The notes beneath the pieces were generated by a model that searched no databases, had not been told where the DNA came from, and saw only the letters and a list, made by a program, of their open reading frames with translations. Of a stretch of DNA of 64,000 nucleotides, positions 29,043 through 38,479 are shown piece after piece; positions within the stretch are counted from its first letter, which is position 1, and each line of letters opens with the position of its first letter. The DNA comes from Nocardia vulneris (GTDB lineage Bacteria; Actinomycetota; Actinomycetes; Mycobacteriales; Mycobacteriaceae): positions 434,001 through 498,000 of the forward strand of contig NZ_BDCI01000004.1 in NCBI RefSeq assembly GCF_001613425.1. Reading direction: 5' to 3'. A program made the position numbers and the translations under genes.

Positions 29043-30188
29043 TCAGTCGCGGACGTTCTTCATCTGGTCGTACTGCTCCTTGGTCATCTCGTCGGGGGAA
29101 CGCTCGGGCAGCCTGCGCGATTCGGGACCGACGGTGCCGATGCTGCCGCCGTCGAATACCACTGATGCCCAATTGTTCTGGGCCCGCAAGGTGTTGTAGC
29201 TGCCGTCGTTGTTGATGCTGCTGCGCACCGAACCGGAGGCGATGGAACCGTTGCAGTTCCAGTCGATCGGCTGATCGGCCGCGCCGGTCCGCTTACGGGA
29301 GCCGTCGGGGCAGAAGTAGACCGTGCGCCAACCCGCGGACACCGGGCCCATGCCTTGCCGCTCTTGCAGCGCGGTTTCGTCCAGCGCAGGCGGATTCACG
29401 CTGGAGTAGCCGAAATACGACGAGCCGTCGGTCTTCGGCACGCCGCCGAACTGGAAGCTGTAGTTCATCACGCTGAGGTAGTTCGGCTTGTAGTTGGTGT
29501 GGTCCACACCGCCGTGCTTGAGCCCCAGGTTGTGGCCCAGCTCGTGGATGAACGTGCCCACGTTCTCGTTGTCGTCGGGCGTCCAGTTGCACTTCGGGCC
29601 GAGTGCCACGATGAAGGTGTCGGCCGGGATACCCAGCGAGATACCGCTGCTGCACCCGTTGTCGTACGAGTCGGCCCAGATCATGTAGTGGAAGATGCGC
29701 GACCGATTGGCGGCGAAGTTGGTTCGCTTGATGGCCGCCACCTGGCTGTCCACCGGCGACAGGTTGTTGTCGTAGGGCACCTGGTTGCCGCCGCCGAGGT
29801 TGTAGGCAGCGCCCCGGGCATTGCCCGCGTCCAGGTGGATCTTGATGCCGTTGCGCCCGTCCGGGTTGGTCACCGGCGAGGTGGCGAACACCGCGACGAC
29901 CCGATCGAGCGCGGCGGTGGTCGGCAGGCGACCGTTCATGTAGTCCATCTCGACGAAGAGATCCTTGTGCTTGGGATCCGCGCCCATGGCCGGAAGATCC
30001 ACATCGATCTTCCCGTCACCGTTGGCGTCGTAACCCTTCGTCTCCCATTCGTCGCTGAGTCCGTCACCGTCGGTGTCCACAGCGGGCGCCTGCGCCTGTG
30101 ACTCGGCGAGTGCGGTCGGGACGGTGACCGTGCCCAAGGCGGACAGTAGGGCGAAGCAAGCGACGAGAGCTGATCTGTAAAGCGACAC
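29043..30188 (-). CDS. Secreted zinc metalloprotease with calcium-binding repeats
   Basis: A 381-residue exported protein. A signal peptide (SALVACFALLSALGTVTVP, then TALAES) is followed by Asp-rich calcium loops DTDGDGLSDEWE and DANGDGKID, as in thrombospondin type-3 repeats. The catalytic zinc motif HELGHNLGLKHGG (near residues 213-225) is the metzincin HExxHxxGxxH form, with a downstream SVMNYSF that may be the Met-turn. The gene follows GH20 by 24 bp, so the two are an operon whose products act outside the cell, perhaps on host or insect/fungal material. The protein substrate is unknown. Confidence 0.88.
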   Translation of the reverse strand: MSLYRSALVACFALLSALGTVTVPTALAESQAQAPAVDTDGDGLSDEWETKGYDANGDGKIDVDLPAMGADPKHKDLFVEMDYMNGRLPTTAALDRVVAVFATSPVTNPDGRNGIKIHLDAGNARGAAYNLGGGNQVPYDNNLSPVDSQVAAIKRTNFAANRSRIFHYMIWADSYDNGCSSGISLGIPADTFIVALGPKCNWTPDDNENVGTFIHELGHNLGLKHGGVDHTNYKPNYLSVMNYSFQFGGVPKTDGSSYFGYSSVNPPALDETALQERQGMGPVSAGWRTVYFCPDGSRKRTGAADQPIDWNCNGSIASGSVRSSINNDGSYNTLRAQNNWASVVFDGGSIGTVGPESRRLPERSPDEMTKEQYDQMKNVRD

Positions 30189-30212
30189 TTCGAACTCCTT
30201 TCGAGTATCCGG

Positions 30213-31799
30213 CTATTTCCAATCCACCTGCGGCGAGCGGTAGAAGTTGATGCCCTGCGCGGCCCAGATCAGTCCTTGCTTGGCCAGTCGCGCGCGGTAG
30301 CTGTCCCAGTTGTGCGTCGCGGCCGGGGACCAGCCGATCTCGGCCGCGCCCGCCAAGCGGGGGAAGGCCATGAACTCGATGTCGGCGCTGGTCCGCAGGG
30401 TCTCCGACCACAGCGGGGCCTCGATGCCGATGACCTGCTTCTCCGAGACGCCCTGCAGGAAGGTCGCCGGATCCCAGTTGTAGGCGTCCTTCACCTCGAC
30501 ATAACCGGCCCAGTGCAGGCCGAGCGGGGTGTTGGGGTTGTACTTCATGTCCAGGTAGGACTTGTTGGCCGGCGACATCAGGACCTTGTTGCCCCGGGCC
30601 GCCGCGGCGGCGACATCGGCGTTGGTGTTGGCCGGATCCCAGTACTGCGCGATGGTCGAGGTCGGCGGGTTGGTGACGACGATGTTGTGCCAGCCGATGG
30701 CCTTCTTGTCGTAGGTGGCCAGCATCGGCGAGACCTTGTCGTAGAAGGTCTGGTAGTCCGCGGGCGAGGTGGAGTGCGCCTCGTCGCCGCCGATGTGCAG
30801 GTACGGGCCGGGGGTCATGGCGGCGAGCTCGCGGATGACGTCCTCGACGAACTTGTAGGTGATCGGCTTGCCGATGCACAGCGAGCTGTAGCCGACCTCG
30901 ATATCGGTACGCGGCGGCACGGGCTTTCCGTCACAGTTCAATTCGCCGTAGGAGGCCTGCGCGGCGTTGGTGTGGCCGGGCATGTCGACCTCGGGGATCA
31001 CCGTGATGTGTCGCGACGCGGCGTAAGCGACGATGTCGCGGTACTGCTCCTGGGTGTAATACCCACCCGGGTCACCGCCCACGGCGGTCTGGCCGCCGAT
31101 CTCGGCGAGCTTGGGCCAGCTCTTGATCTCGATCCGCCAGCCCTGATCATCGGTCAGGTGCAGGTGCAGCGTGTTGATCTTGTACTGCGCGATCTGGTCG
31201 ATATAGCGCTTTACCTGGTCGGGCTTGAAGAAGTGCCGGGCCACATCGAGCATCGCTGCGCGGTGCGCGAACCGGGGGTAGTCGACTACTTCACCACCGG
31301 AGACAATCCAATCCTGTTTCTGCACAGTGGTTTTGTTGATCGAGGCGGGGAAGAGCTGGCGCAGCGACTGCACGCCGCCGAACAGGCCCGCGGTGGTGTT
31401 CGCCCGCAGCGTGACACCGCGTTTGGTCACCGAGAGCTGATAGCCCTGGTCGCCCACGCGCGGGCCGGCGTCGCCGAGTTGCAGGGTGATCCCGGACTTG
31501 GCCAGATCGTGGCGCTCGACCACCGGCAACCGAAAACCGGTGGCGGGCCGCAACAATGCGGCCAGATATTCGGCGACCGGCTTGGCCTGGTGTTCGGCGC
31601 GAATGACGCTGTCGGCGGCGAGCTTGAAATTCGCCTTGGTGTCCGGCCGCGCCTGAACGGGCACCGGAACGATATCGGTCACGCCACGCTCGGTAGCCGG
31701 CGGCTGGTCCGCCGTGGCGGTGGCGGTCAGGCCGGGTAGCACAAGTGCGATGAGCGCGATTACCGCGCCGAAAACGTAGGGGAAAAACAACTTCCGCAT
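30213..31799 (-). CDS. Secreted beta-N-acetylhexosaminidase, GH20
   Basis: A 528-residue exported glycosidase. The signal peptide starts MRKLFFPYVFGAVIALIAL. The N-terminal GH20b domain is followed by the catalytic barrel with LHLHLTDDQGWRIEIKSWPK and the catalytic Asp-Glu pair in LHIGGDEAHS (near residue 335). It should remove terminal GlcNAc or GalNAc from chitin fragments or glycans by substrate-assisted catalysis. ATG 31799 with GGAGG six bases upstream replaces a longer frame from 32039. It is first in a two-gene operon with the metalloprotease. Inverted and direct ACTGGGGA repeats lie upstream. Confidence 0.92.
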   Translation of the reverse strand: MRKLFFPYVFGAVIALIALVLPGLTATATADQPPATERGVTDIVPVPVQARPDTKANFKLAADSVIRAEHQAKPVAEYLAALLRPATGFRLPVVERHDLAKSGITLQLGDAGPRVGDQGYQLSVTKRGVTLRANTTAGLFGGVQSLRQLFPASINKTTVQKQDWIVSGGEVVDYPRFAHRAAMLDVARHFFKPDQVKRYIDQIAQYKINTLHLHLTDDQGWRIEIKSWPKLAEIGGQTAVGGDPGGYYTQEQYRDIVAYAASRHITVIPEVDMPGHTNAAQASYGELNCDGKPVPPRTDIEVGYSSLCIGKPITYKFVEDVIRELAAMTPGPYLHIGGDEAHSTSPADYQTFYDKVSPMLATYDKKAIGWHNIVVTNPPTSTIAQYWDPANTNADVAAAAARGNKVLMSPANKSYLDMKYNPNTPLGLHWAGYVEVKDAYNWDPATFLQGVSEKQVIGIEAPLWSETLRTSADIEFMAFPRLAGAAEIGWSPAATHNWDSYRARLAKQGLIWAAQGINFYRSPQVDWK

Positions 31800-32224
31800 T
31801 GCGGACCTCCGAATGAACAGCAGGGTGCACACAGCAGTATGGGTCAGCGCCCGAGTTCCGACTGGGGACCGCAGAACTGGGGATACCTGCCGGTCGGACC
31901 GTAATTCGGGGCGCCGGAGGGTATTCGGCGTCCTCCCCAGTGGGACTGGGGAATCCGATCCGGCGCATTTCGTGTCATGATTGCGCCGCTTGTTCGCCAA
32001 CCGCACGACAGGAGTACCGGCGCCTACTGAGACATCCACTCGTACAACACTTCTCGATTACACCCGTCGACACCTTCGGGGTGAATTGTGGTGGTCAGCG
32101 AAATGCGGATGTCCCGGTAGATATTCGCGTGCGTGCTTTGCGTCGATGACGAACTTTCGGAAATCGTGGTGGTGCCGCGCAAGTCGCCGCCCGCGCTGTA
32201 GACGTACGAGAGATTGGTGTGCCG
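31800..32224. promoter_or_regulatory. Divergent intergenic region with ACTGGGGA repeats
   Basis: No gene is supported in these 425 bp. ACTGGGGA occurs at 31861-31868, 31876-31883 and 31945-31952; the last copy is half of the dyad CCCCAGT-GGG-ACTGGGG (31935-31951). The copies lie 60-150 bp upstream of GH20 and may be operators. Nothing recognisable was found toward the transglycosylase gene. Confidence 0.5.
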
Positions 32225-33928
32225 ATGCGAATGTCCGGTCCATTTACCGTATCCGCGCTGGCAATGACCGGGTTGCTGATGACCGGCTCGGCCGCGCACA
32301 CCGCGCCGCCCGCACACGCACCCGACAGCACGCTCGCGGCCGCGACCACCTCCACCGACCAGACCTACCCGGTCACCGACCAGTCGGCGAGCGTCACCCC
32401 CACCGGCACCGAACAACTCGGTGACTCGTCGACGGAAACTCCGCTGTCCGAGGGTGATTCGCTGATCAACGGCCCGTTGGACCTGCAGGACGTCGAGGTG
32501 CCGCAGGACGGCACCCGCGGCATCCCGGAGCCGCTGCTCGCCGCCTACCGCAACGCCGAACTGTCCGCGGAATCATCGATGCCGAAATGCGGCCTGCCCT
32601 GGTATCTGCTGGCCGGTATCGGCAAGGTGGAGTCCAATCACGCGGCCAACGGGCGGATCGACGAGAAGGGCACCACCAAGGGCACCATTTTCGGCCCTGC
32701 GCTGGACGGCACCCTGCCCGGCAACGAGATCATCAAGGCCAGCGACGGCAGTTTCGTGCGCGCCGTCGGCCCGATGCAGTTCCTGCCGGGCACCTGGGCG
32801 ATCTACGCCGCCGACGGCGACGGTGACGGCAACACCGACCCGAACAACGTCTTCGATGCCACGCTGGCCGCGGGCAAATACCTCTGCTCGGGTGGGCTGG
32901 ACCTGCGCGATCCGCAGCAGGAGATGCGAGCGGTGTTGCGCTACAACAATTCCCGCGACTACGCGACGCTCGTGCTGAGCTGGGCCAACGCCTACAAGAC
33001 CGGCGGTGCGACGCCGGTGGAGATCTCGGCCGCCGTGCCGGACAGCATGCCCGACGGCAGCATGCCCGAGGGCACCGGCTCGAGCATGGTGGTGGACGAT
33101 CCGGCCGCGCTCGCCCCGCCCGCCGATCCGCCCGCTGATCCGCCGGCCGATCCGGCGGCGCCCACGACGACCGAGACGCCGTCCACCACGCCCGCGCCGA
33201 CGACCACGGTGGAGCCCACCGGTACCGCGACCCCCAACGGCACGTTGACGTTGCAAATCCAGGTCTTGATCACGGTGCCCGGCCGCGGGCAGATCCCGTG
33301 CGGGATTTTCTGCACGCCCCCCGCGCCCGGCACACCGGCGCCCAAACCCGGCCCGCTGCGTCTGCCCGGACCGCCGCCGTCGATGCCGCTGACGATCCCC
33401 GGGTTGCCGGACAACAAGCGGCCGACCACGACGGTGCCGGTACCCCCGAAGACCTCCGCCCCGGCCACGACCACCACCCCGGCGCCGACCACCAGCACAC
33501 CGCCGCCGGTGACGACGCCGCGCACCACCACGCCGACCACCTCTCCCACCACCACCGCGCCGACCGTCGTCGAGCCGAAGTCGCAGCGAACACCGTCCAC
33601 GGCACCGGGTTCGAGCCCGGCCCGGCCCGCGCCGACCTCGACCGCGACGCCGCCGCCACCCGCACCAGCCGTAGCGCCACCGCCCGCCGCGGCACCCTCG
33701 GCACCGCAGTCCGCGCCCTCGACACCGCAGTCCGCACCCGCACCGCAGCAACCGCCGGCCGCGCAGTCACAACCGGCCCAGCAGCCGCAGGCAGTACAGC
33801 CCCCTGCGGCGCCACCCGCGACCAAGCAGCCCGCACCGACCACTGCCGAACCGAAGCCGACGCCGGCGAAACCCGCGCCGACTCCGGCCAAACCGGTACC
33901 CACCACCACGCCGCCCCCCACCCGATAA
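32225..33928 (+). CDS. Secreted lytic transglycosylase with long Pro/Thr/Ala tail
   Basis: A 567-residue exported peptidoglycan enzyme. After a signal region (VSALAMTGLLMTGSAAHTA) and a Ser/Thr-rich linker comes an SLT_2 (MltB-like) domain at about 95-260, with catalytic Glu in GKVESNHA (about residue 136), GPMQFLPGTW and AAGKYLCSGGLD. An Asp-rich loop DGDGDGNTDPNN could bind calcium. The remaining 300 residues are a Pro/Thr/Ala-rich low-complexity tail, probably a cell-wall spanning stalk. Start candidates are GTG 32219, ATG 32225 and ATG 32231; the choice changes little. Such enzymes cleave glycan strands during growth and division. Confidence 0.85.
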   Translation: MRMSGPFTVSALAMTGLLMTGSAAHTAPPAHAPDSTLAAATTSTDQTYPVTDQSASVTPTGTEQLGDSSTETPLSEGDSLINGPLDLQDVEVPQDGTRGIPEPLLAAYRNAELSAESSMPKCGLPWYLLAGIGKVESNHAANGRIDEKGTTKGTIFGPALDGTLPGNEIIKASDGSFVRAVGPMQFLPGTWAIYAADGDGDGNTDPNNVFDATLAAGKYLCSGGLDLRDPQQEMRAVLRYNNSRDYATLVLSWANAYKTGGATPVEISAAVPDSMPDGSMPEGTGSSMVVDDPAALAPPADPPADPPADPAAPTTTETPSTTPAPTTTVEPTGTATPNGTLTLQIQVLITVPGRGQIPCGIFCTPPAPGTPAPKPGPLRLPGPPPSMPLTIPGLPDNKRPTTTVPVPPKTSAPATTTTPAPTTSTPPPVTTPRTTTPTTSPTTTAPTVVEPKSQRTPSTAPGSSPARPAPTSTATPPPPAPAVAPPPAAAPSAPQSAPSTPQSAPAPQQPPAAQSQPAQQPQAVQPPAAPPATKQPAPTTAEPKPTPAKPAPTPAKPVPTTTPPPTR

Positions 33929-33988
33929 ACGGCCGCTTTTGTCCGGATTCTTGCCCCGTTCACTCCGTGCGAATACGATCTGGCGCTC

Positions 33989-36223
33989 GTGGGAGCAACT
34001 GCGGTGGACGCGTCGCGGAAAGACACGCGAATCTGGGGAGCGGTAACCGTAGTCGGAGTGATCGCCGGGTATGCGGCGGTCCTGCTGGCCGACGCTCGGC
34101 ACTACTACACCGACGACACCGAGGCGCAGTACGCGCCGATGTGGGTGGCCCTCGGCACGCACCTGCGGGAGGGACGTTTCCCCGCGCTGGTGCCCTGGGA
34201 ATGGATGGCGGGCAACTACTCCCTGGAGGAAGCCGGCCTCTACAACCCGCCCCAACTGCTCGTGCACCTGCTCGCGCCCTCGATGGACAACCTGGCCGTG
34301 TACGCCACGGCGGTGAAGCTGATCTTCTCGATCATCGCCGCGCTCGGCGTGTTCCGGATCTGCCGCGCCTACGGTGCGCACGCCCCGTGGGCGGCGCTGG
34401 CCGGTGTGGCCTTCCCACTGAGTGGCTGGTTCCTGTTCTTCGACCAGGCCAGCTGGATGACCTCGCACACCGCCACCGCGTGGCTCGTGCACGCCTGGGC
34501 CTCGGCGGTGTACTACGCGCGCGGACGCAGCGGTCCGATCCCGGTCTTCGCCTTCCTGTACCTGACCCTGACCGTCCAATACGCCTTTCCCGCAGTCGAA
34601 GCCGGGTTGATGATCGCCGCCGTCGTGGTCGGCGAGGTCATCCACCAGCGCCGCTGGGGACCGTCGCTGCGGCTGATGGCGGCGGCGGGGTGCGCCGCGC
34701 TGGCGGCCATGGCGGCCAACCTGCCCGGCATCCTCTCCTCGCAGGTGACCTGGCGGGGCAACGCCAAGATCCACAACGATCCGTTCCTGACCGTGCCCTG
34801 GTCGGAGTCGTTGAACGCGAGCCTGCCGAGCACGACGCCGGCGTTCACCGCGTGGTGGGGGCACGTGCAGCCGTTGCCGATGGTCTATATCGCGTGGTTC
34901 CTGATTCCCGCGCTGGCCTTCATCGGCTGGCACGCCGCGGCGCGTTCCGCGCGCGAGTTCAGCGGAATCGCGATCTTCGCCGCGGCCATGCTGATGTGGA
35001 CGGCCGGGCCCGGTGCGGTCGGGCCGCTGCGCTGGCCCGCGCGCGTGCTGCCCATGCTCGCCATCGCGCTGCTCGTGCTGGTCTGCGTATTGCTCAGCCG
35101 CCACGGCACTTTCACGTCCTGGCGGCGGCGCGGCGTCGCCGCCGCCGTGCTGGTCGCGCTGCTGTTCGTGCGCTCGTTCTCGGCGGCACCCGCGCTGGTG
35201 CTGCGGCATCTGCTCGCGGCCGCGGTGGTGCTCGCGGTCGGCGCCGCGACACTGTGGCTACTGCGCAACCGCGGGCCGGCACTGGCGTGTGCGCTGGCCA
35301 TCTTCGTGATGTTCCCGATCGCCTACGCCCAGGTGCGCAGCGCACCCGAGACGCCGATGTCCTACAACTTCCCCGAGCGGCGGTCCGAGATGACCGCGGC
35401 CTTCCCCGATTTCGACGGTCTCACACTGCAACTCGCCGATCGCGCGGTGCTCGGCCCGCAGGACCGCTCGCTCGCCGGTGCATACGGTTCGCTCGCGATC
35501 GGCAACTACGCGAAGAATCTGCAGTCCCGCTACGTCAACGGGTACACCCCCATCGGCCACGCGCCGTTCGCCGGCGTGCTGTGCATGGCCTGGGACGGCA
35601 GCACCTGTCCGGACGCGTTCCGGCGCGCCTTCGAGACCGAACCGAGTACCGGCACCACGATTGTCGACCTCATGCAGGTCGATCGCGTTGTGCTGCACCG
35701 GGCCCAGTACCCGGACGCGCGTAACTCGCCCGCGCCCAACGGCTGGCGGTGGGTCGACTACCCGGGCCACGAGCGCTACATCTCGGTCCTCGAACGCATG
35801 CCCGGTGCGCAGCCCGCACGCAACGGTGCGATCGCCGCGACCGCGGCCGGCGTGCGCGCCACTTCGATCACCGACGGCGACTACACCAGCCGGGCCACGG
35901 TGAGTTCCGCGAACGGCGGCCGGGTCGTGTTCGCCCGGCTCGCCTGGCCGGGCTATCGAATCACCTTGAACGGCAAGGAGGTTCCGACCGCCGCCGTCGC
36001 GAAGACCTTCCTCGCCGCGGACCTCCCGGCAGGCACCCGCAACGCCGAACTGACCATCACCTGGCGCCCGCCAGGGTGGCAGATCAGCATCGGGACAGCC
36101 TTGCTCGGCCTCGCCGGGATCGGCGTGCTCCAGTACTACCGCACGCGCCGCCGCGACCTGGACACCCCGCCGGAGACACCGGCGCAGGCGCCGGCCACCG
36201 CACTGGTCGGCGCGGACACCTAG
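33989..36223 (+). CDS. Polytopic membrane protein, YfhO/GT-C-like
   Basis: A 744-residue membrane protein with about 12-13 helices in the first 450 residues and a C-terminal extracytoplasmic domain of about 250 residues ending in one last helix. The early loop has paired acids (YYTDDTEAQYAP) as in GT-C glycosyltransferases, and the end (LAWPGYRITLNGKEV, then LPAGTRNAELTITWRPPGW) matches the closing domain of YfhO-type proteins. YfhO members modify lipoteichoic or cell-wall glycans using lipid-linked sugar. The start is GTG 33989. It stands alone between the transglycosylase and a small gene. The acceptor and sugar are unknown; envelope polysaccharide modification is an inference. Confidence 0.75.
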   Translation: MGATAVDASRKDTRIWGAVTVVGVIAGYAAVLLADARHYYTDDTEAQYAPMWVALGTHLREGRFPALVPWEWMAGNYSLEEAGLYNPPQLLVHLLAPSMDNLAVYATAVKLIFSIIAALGVFRICRAYGAHAPWAALAGVAFPLSGWFLFFDQASWMTSHTATAWLVHAWASAVYYARGRSGPIPVFAFLYLTLTVQYAFPAVEAGLMIAAVVVGEVIHQRRWGPSLRLMAAAGCAALAAMAANLPGILSSQVTWRGNAKIHNDPFLTVPWSESLNASLPSTTPAFTAWWGHVQPLPMVYIAWFLIPALAFIGWHAAARSAREFSGIAIFAAAMLMWTAGPGAVGPLRWPARVLPMLAIALLVLVCVLLSRHGTFTSWRRRGVAAAVLVALLFVRSFSAAPALVLRHLLAAAVVLAVGAATLWLLRNRGPALACALAIFVMFPIAYAQVRSAPETPMSYNFPERRSEMTAAFPDFDGLTLQLADRAVLGPQDRSLAGAYGSLAIGNYAKNLQSRYVNGYTPIGHAPFAGVLCMAWDGSTCPDAFRRAFETEPSTGTTIVDLMQVDRVVLHRAQYPDARNSPAPNGWRWVDYPGHERYISVLERMPGAQPARNGAIAATAAGVRATSITDGDYTSRATVSSANGGRVVFARLAWPGYRITLNGKEVPTAAVAKTFLAADLPAGTRNAELTITWRPPGWQISIGTALLGLAGIGVLQYYRTRRRDLDTPPETPAQAPATALVGADT

Positions 36224-36292
36224 GACCGACCGCGCTGGATATGATCTTCGGAGCGAACCCGACCGCGCTACCGAGATCGAGATCCGCCGCTG

Positions 36293-36691
36293 ATGTCCGC
36301 ACATCCCCACCTGGCCGACGTGGTCGCCGCCCTGCACTTCGATCTCGCCGAATGGATGAGTTCGAACGCACCGCCCAAGGTGTTCGACCGGTTCGCCAAC
36401 GCGCTGCACGACAAGTTCTCCGCGGTGACCACGGTCGGCCAGGTCGTCGACCGGGACACCCTGCTCGCCGGTGTGTGGTCGGCGAAGAACAGCCAGCCCG
36501 GCCTGGAAATCGAGGTCACCGACCTCGAGGAGCTCGCACACAGCGGCAAGATCGTCACCGTCCGCTTCGTCGCGGAGAACAGTCTGGCCGAGCTGCGCAC
36601 CCGCCGCTTGGTCACCGCCATCCTGTTCGTCGCGGACCACGGCTATCTGTGGCGCTCGGTGCACGAGACCGCGGTTCCCGCCGCCGAGTGA
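36293..36691 (+). CDS. Small NTF2-like (SnoaL/DUF4440-type) protein, function unknown
   Basis: A 132-residue soluble protein. The pattern of an N-terminal helix (LADVVAALHFDLAEWMSS), a second helix and a run of beta strands (EIEVTDLEELAHSGKIVTVRF and TAILFVADHGYLWRSVHET) fits the alpha+beta cone fold of NTF2-like proteins. ATG 36293 is supported by reading-frame length and codon use; the ribosome site is weak. It has no partner operon. No catalytic residue set can be named. Confidence 0.65.
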   Translation: MSAHPHLADVVAALHFDLAEWMSSNAPPKVFDRFANALHDKFSAVTTVGQVVDRDTLLAGVWSAKNSQPGLEIEVTDLEELAHSGKIVTVRFVAENSLAELRTRRLVTAILFVADHGYLWRSVHETAVPAAE

Positions 36692-36723
36692 ATCCGCGGA
36701 AGCGGCCCGCCCCAGTCGTCCCG

Positions 36724-36735
36724 TTTGGTACCAAA
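36724..36735. promoter_or_regulatory. Perfect 12-bp palindrome upstream of the antiporter pair
   Basis: TTTGGTACCAAA lies 46 bp before the GTG of the TrkA-C gene and is followed by AGGTAAAG, AAGGTAAG and GGTACC words. It could be an operator for the K+/H+ antiporter operon. No regulator is adjacent. Confidence 0.4.
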
Positions 36736-36781
36736 GGTAAAGAAAAGGTAAGGTACCGGTCAGGATCGGATGGGGTTTGCA

Positions 36782-37264
36782 GTGAACATAGAGGTGACAT
36801 CGCTGCCGGGAATCGGTGTGCGAAAAGAGTTTCCGCTGACGAAATTGGGCCGTCGCATCGGCGTCGTCGAACACCGTGACGGCACCATCGACCTGATCTA
36901 CACCAAACTCGGCGATCCGGAGACCACCGTCCAGATACCGCTGACCGCCAAGGAAGCGGGCGTCCTCGCCAACCTGCTCGGCGCCCCGCAACTGGTGTCC
37001 CAGCTCCTGAAGGAACACCGCGGCATCGCCGGGGTGCAGACCAGGACGATGCCGATCATCGGCGGCTCACCGTACGACGGACGCACCCTCGGCGAGACCG
37101 AGATGCGCAGCCGGACAACGGCTTCCACCGTCGCCGTGATGCGCGCCGGTCAGGTGCAGCCCTCCCCCGGGCCGGATTTCACGTTCACCGCGGGCGATCT
37201 GCTCGTTGTCGTCGGCACCGACGAGGGCCTCGACGCCGCCGCCGAGATCCTGACGGACGGGTGA
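36782..37264 (+). CDS. K+/H+ antiporter regulatory subunit (TrkA-C / KhtT-like)
   Basis: A 160-residue cytoplasmic protein. The first 75 residues form a small beta-rich domain (NIEVTSLPGIGVRKEF) and residues 80-160 a TrkA-C (RCK C-terminal) domain ending FTAGDLLVVVGTDEGL. GTG 36782 is chosen because GGATGGGG lies six bases upstream. The gene ends 4 bp before the antiporter gene. KhtT-like subunits gate KhtU-type antiporters in response to nucleotides or pH, often c-di-AMP. The partnership is strongly implied by adjacency. Confidence 0.85.
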   Translation: MNIEVTSLPGIGVRKEFPLTKLGRRIGVVEHRDGTIDLIYTKLGDPETTVQIPLTAKEAGVLANLLGAPQLVSQLLKEHRGIAGVQTRTMPIIGGSPYDGRTLGETEMRSRTTASTVAVMRAGQVQPSPGPDFTFTAGDLLVVVGTDEGLDAAAEILTDG

Positions 37265-37268
37265 GCCG

Positions 37269-38468
37269 ATGGTGATCGAGGGAACCGCAATGGCGCTCAT
37301 CCAGCTGGGCGCAGTCTTCTTCGGGCTCGGCGTGCTCGGCCGGATCGCGGCCCGGATCGGCCTGTCGCCGATTCCGCTGTACCTGCTCGGCGGACTGGTG
37401 TTCGGCACCGGCGGCCTGGTCGAGTTGCATCAGGTGGACGAGTTCATCCATCTCGCCAGCGAGATCGGCGTCGTGCTGCTGTTGCTGCTGCTCGGCTTGG
37501 AGTACACCGCGGCCGAGCTGGTGACCGGGATGCGAAGATCCTGGCCGGCCGGACTGCTCGATATCGCGCTCAACGCCACCCCCGGGGTGATCGTCGCGCT
37601 CGGCCTCGGCCTGGGTTTGACCGGAGCGATCGCGATGGCCGGGGTCACCTATATCTCGTCCTCGGGCATCGTCGCGAAGGTGTTGAACGACCTCGGCCGC
37701 CTCGGCAACCGGGAGACACCGGTCATCCTGTCGATCCTGGTGTTCGAAGATCTCGCGATGGCCGCGTATCTGCCGGTGCTCACGGCGGTGCTGGCGGGCG
37801 TCGGCCTGCTCGCGGGCCTGAAAACGCTCGGCATCGCGCTCATCGCGGTGACCATCGTGCTCGTCATCGCGCTGCGCTACGGGAAGTACGTCTCCGCCGT
37901 CGTCGCCAGCGACGACCGGGAAGTGTTCCTGCTCAAGCTGCTCGGCGCGGCGCTGCTGGTGGCGGGCATCGCCTCGGCGGTGCAGGTGTCCGCGGCGGTC
38001 GGCGCCTTCCTGCTCGGCATCGCCATCTCGGATTCCACCGCGCACAGCGCGACCAAGATTCTCGAACCGCTGCGTGACCTGTTCGCCGCGATGTTCTTCG
38101 TGCTCTTCGGCCTGTCGACCGATCCGGCGAGCATTCCGCCGGTGCTCGGCTGGGCCGTGTTGCTCGCGGTGGTGACGACCGCGACGAAAATCGCCACCGG
38201 CTGGTGGGCCGCCAAGCGGGCCGGTGCCACCACCCTCGGCCGCGCCCGCGCCGGGACCGCGCTCGTCGCCCGCGGCGAGTTCTCCATCGTCATCGCAGGC
38301 CTGGCGGTGGCCGCCGGTGCGCTGCCCGCCGAATTCGCCGCCCTGGCCACCACTTACGTGCTGCTGATGGCGATCCTCGGACCCATCGGCGCGCGCATCG
38401 TCGAGCCGGTGGTACGGCGATTCGTCATCCGGCCGCCACGACCGCAGGCCGATCTCGCGGCCGAGTAG
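37269..38468 (+). CDS. CPA2-family cation:proton antiporter (KhtU/KefB-like)
   Basis: A 399-residue integral membrane protein with about 12 helices and no C-terminal RCK domain, which is supplied by the preceding gene. Family marks are the LLLLLGLEYTAAELV region, SSSGIVAKVL with the discontinuous helix, VFEDLAMAAYLPVL with the ion-binding Asp, and GAFLLGIAISDS. ATG 37269 or ATG 37290 can start it. With the TrkA-C subunit it should expel K+ (or Na+) in exchange for H+, protecting against alkaline or K+ stress. The pair is an operon with its own promoter. Confidence 0.9.
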   Translation: MVIEGTAMALIQLGAVFFGLGVLGRIAARIGLSPIPLYLLGGLVFGTGGLVELHQVDEFIHLASEIGVVLLLLLLGLEYTAAELVTGMRRSWPAGLLDIALNATPGVIVALGLGLGLTGAIAMAGVTYISSSGIVAKVLNDLGRLGNRETPVILSILVFEDLAMAAYLPVLTAVLAGVGLLAGLKTLGIALIAVTIVLVIALRYGKYVSAVVASDDREVFLLKLLGAALLVAGIASAVQVSAAVGAFLLGIAISDSTAHSATKILEPLRDLFAAMFFVLFGLSTDPASIPPVLGWAVLLAVVTTATKIATGWWAAKRAGATTLGRARAGTALVARGEFSIVIAGLAVAAGALPAEFAALATTYVLLMAILGPIGARIVEPVVRRFVIRPPRPQADLAAE

Positions 38469-38479
38469 GCCGCGCCGGA

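Noticed and set aside
33100..33928. Repeated CCGCC/ACCAC words that could suggest a CRISPR or tandem-repeat array
   Set aside because: They are codons of a Pro/Thr/Ala-rich tail in one open frame; spacers and a constant repeat are absent.
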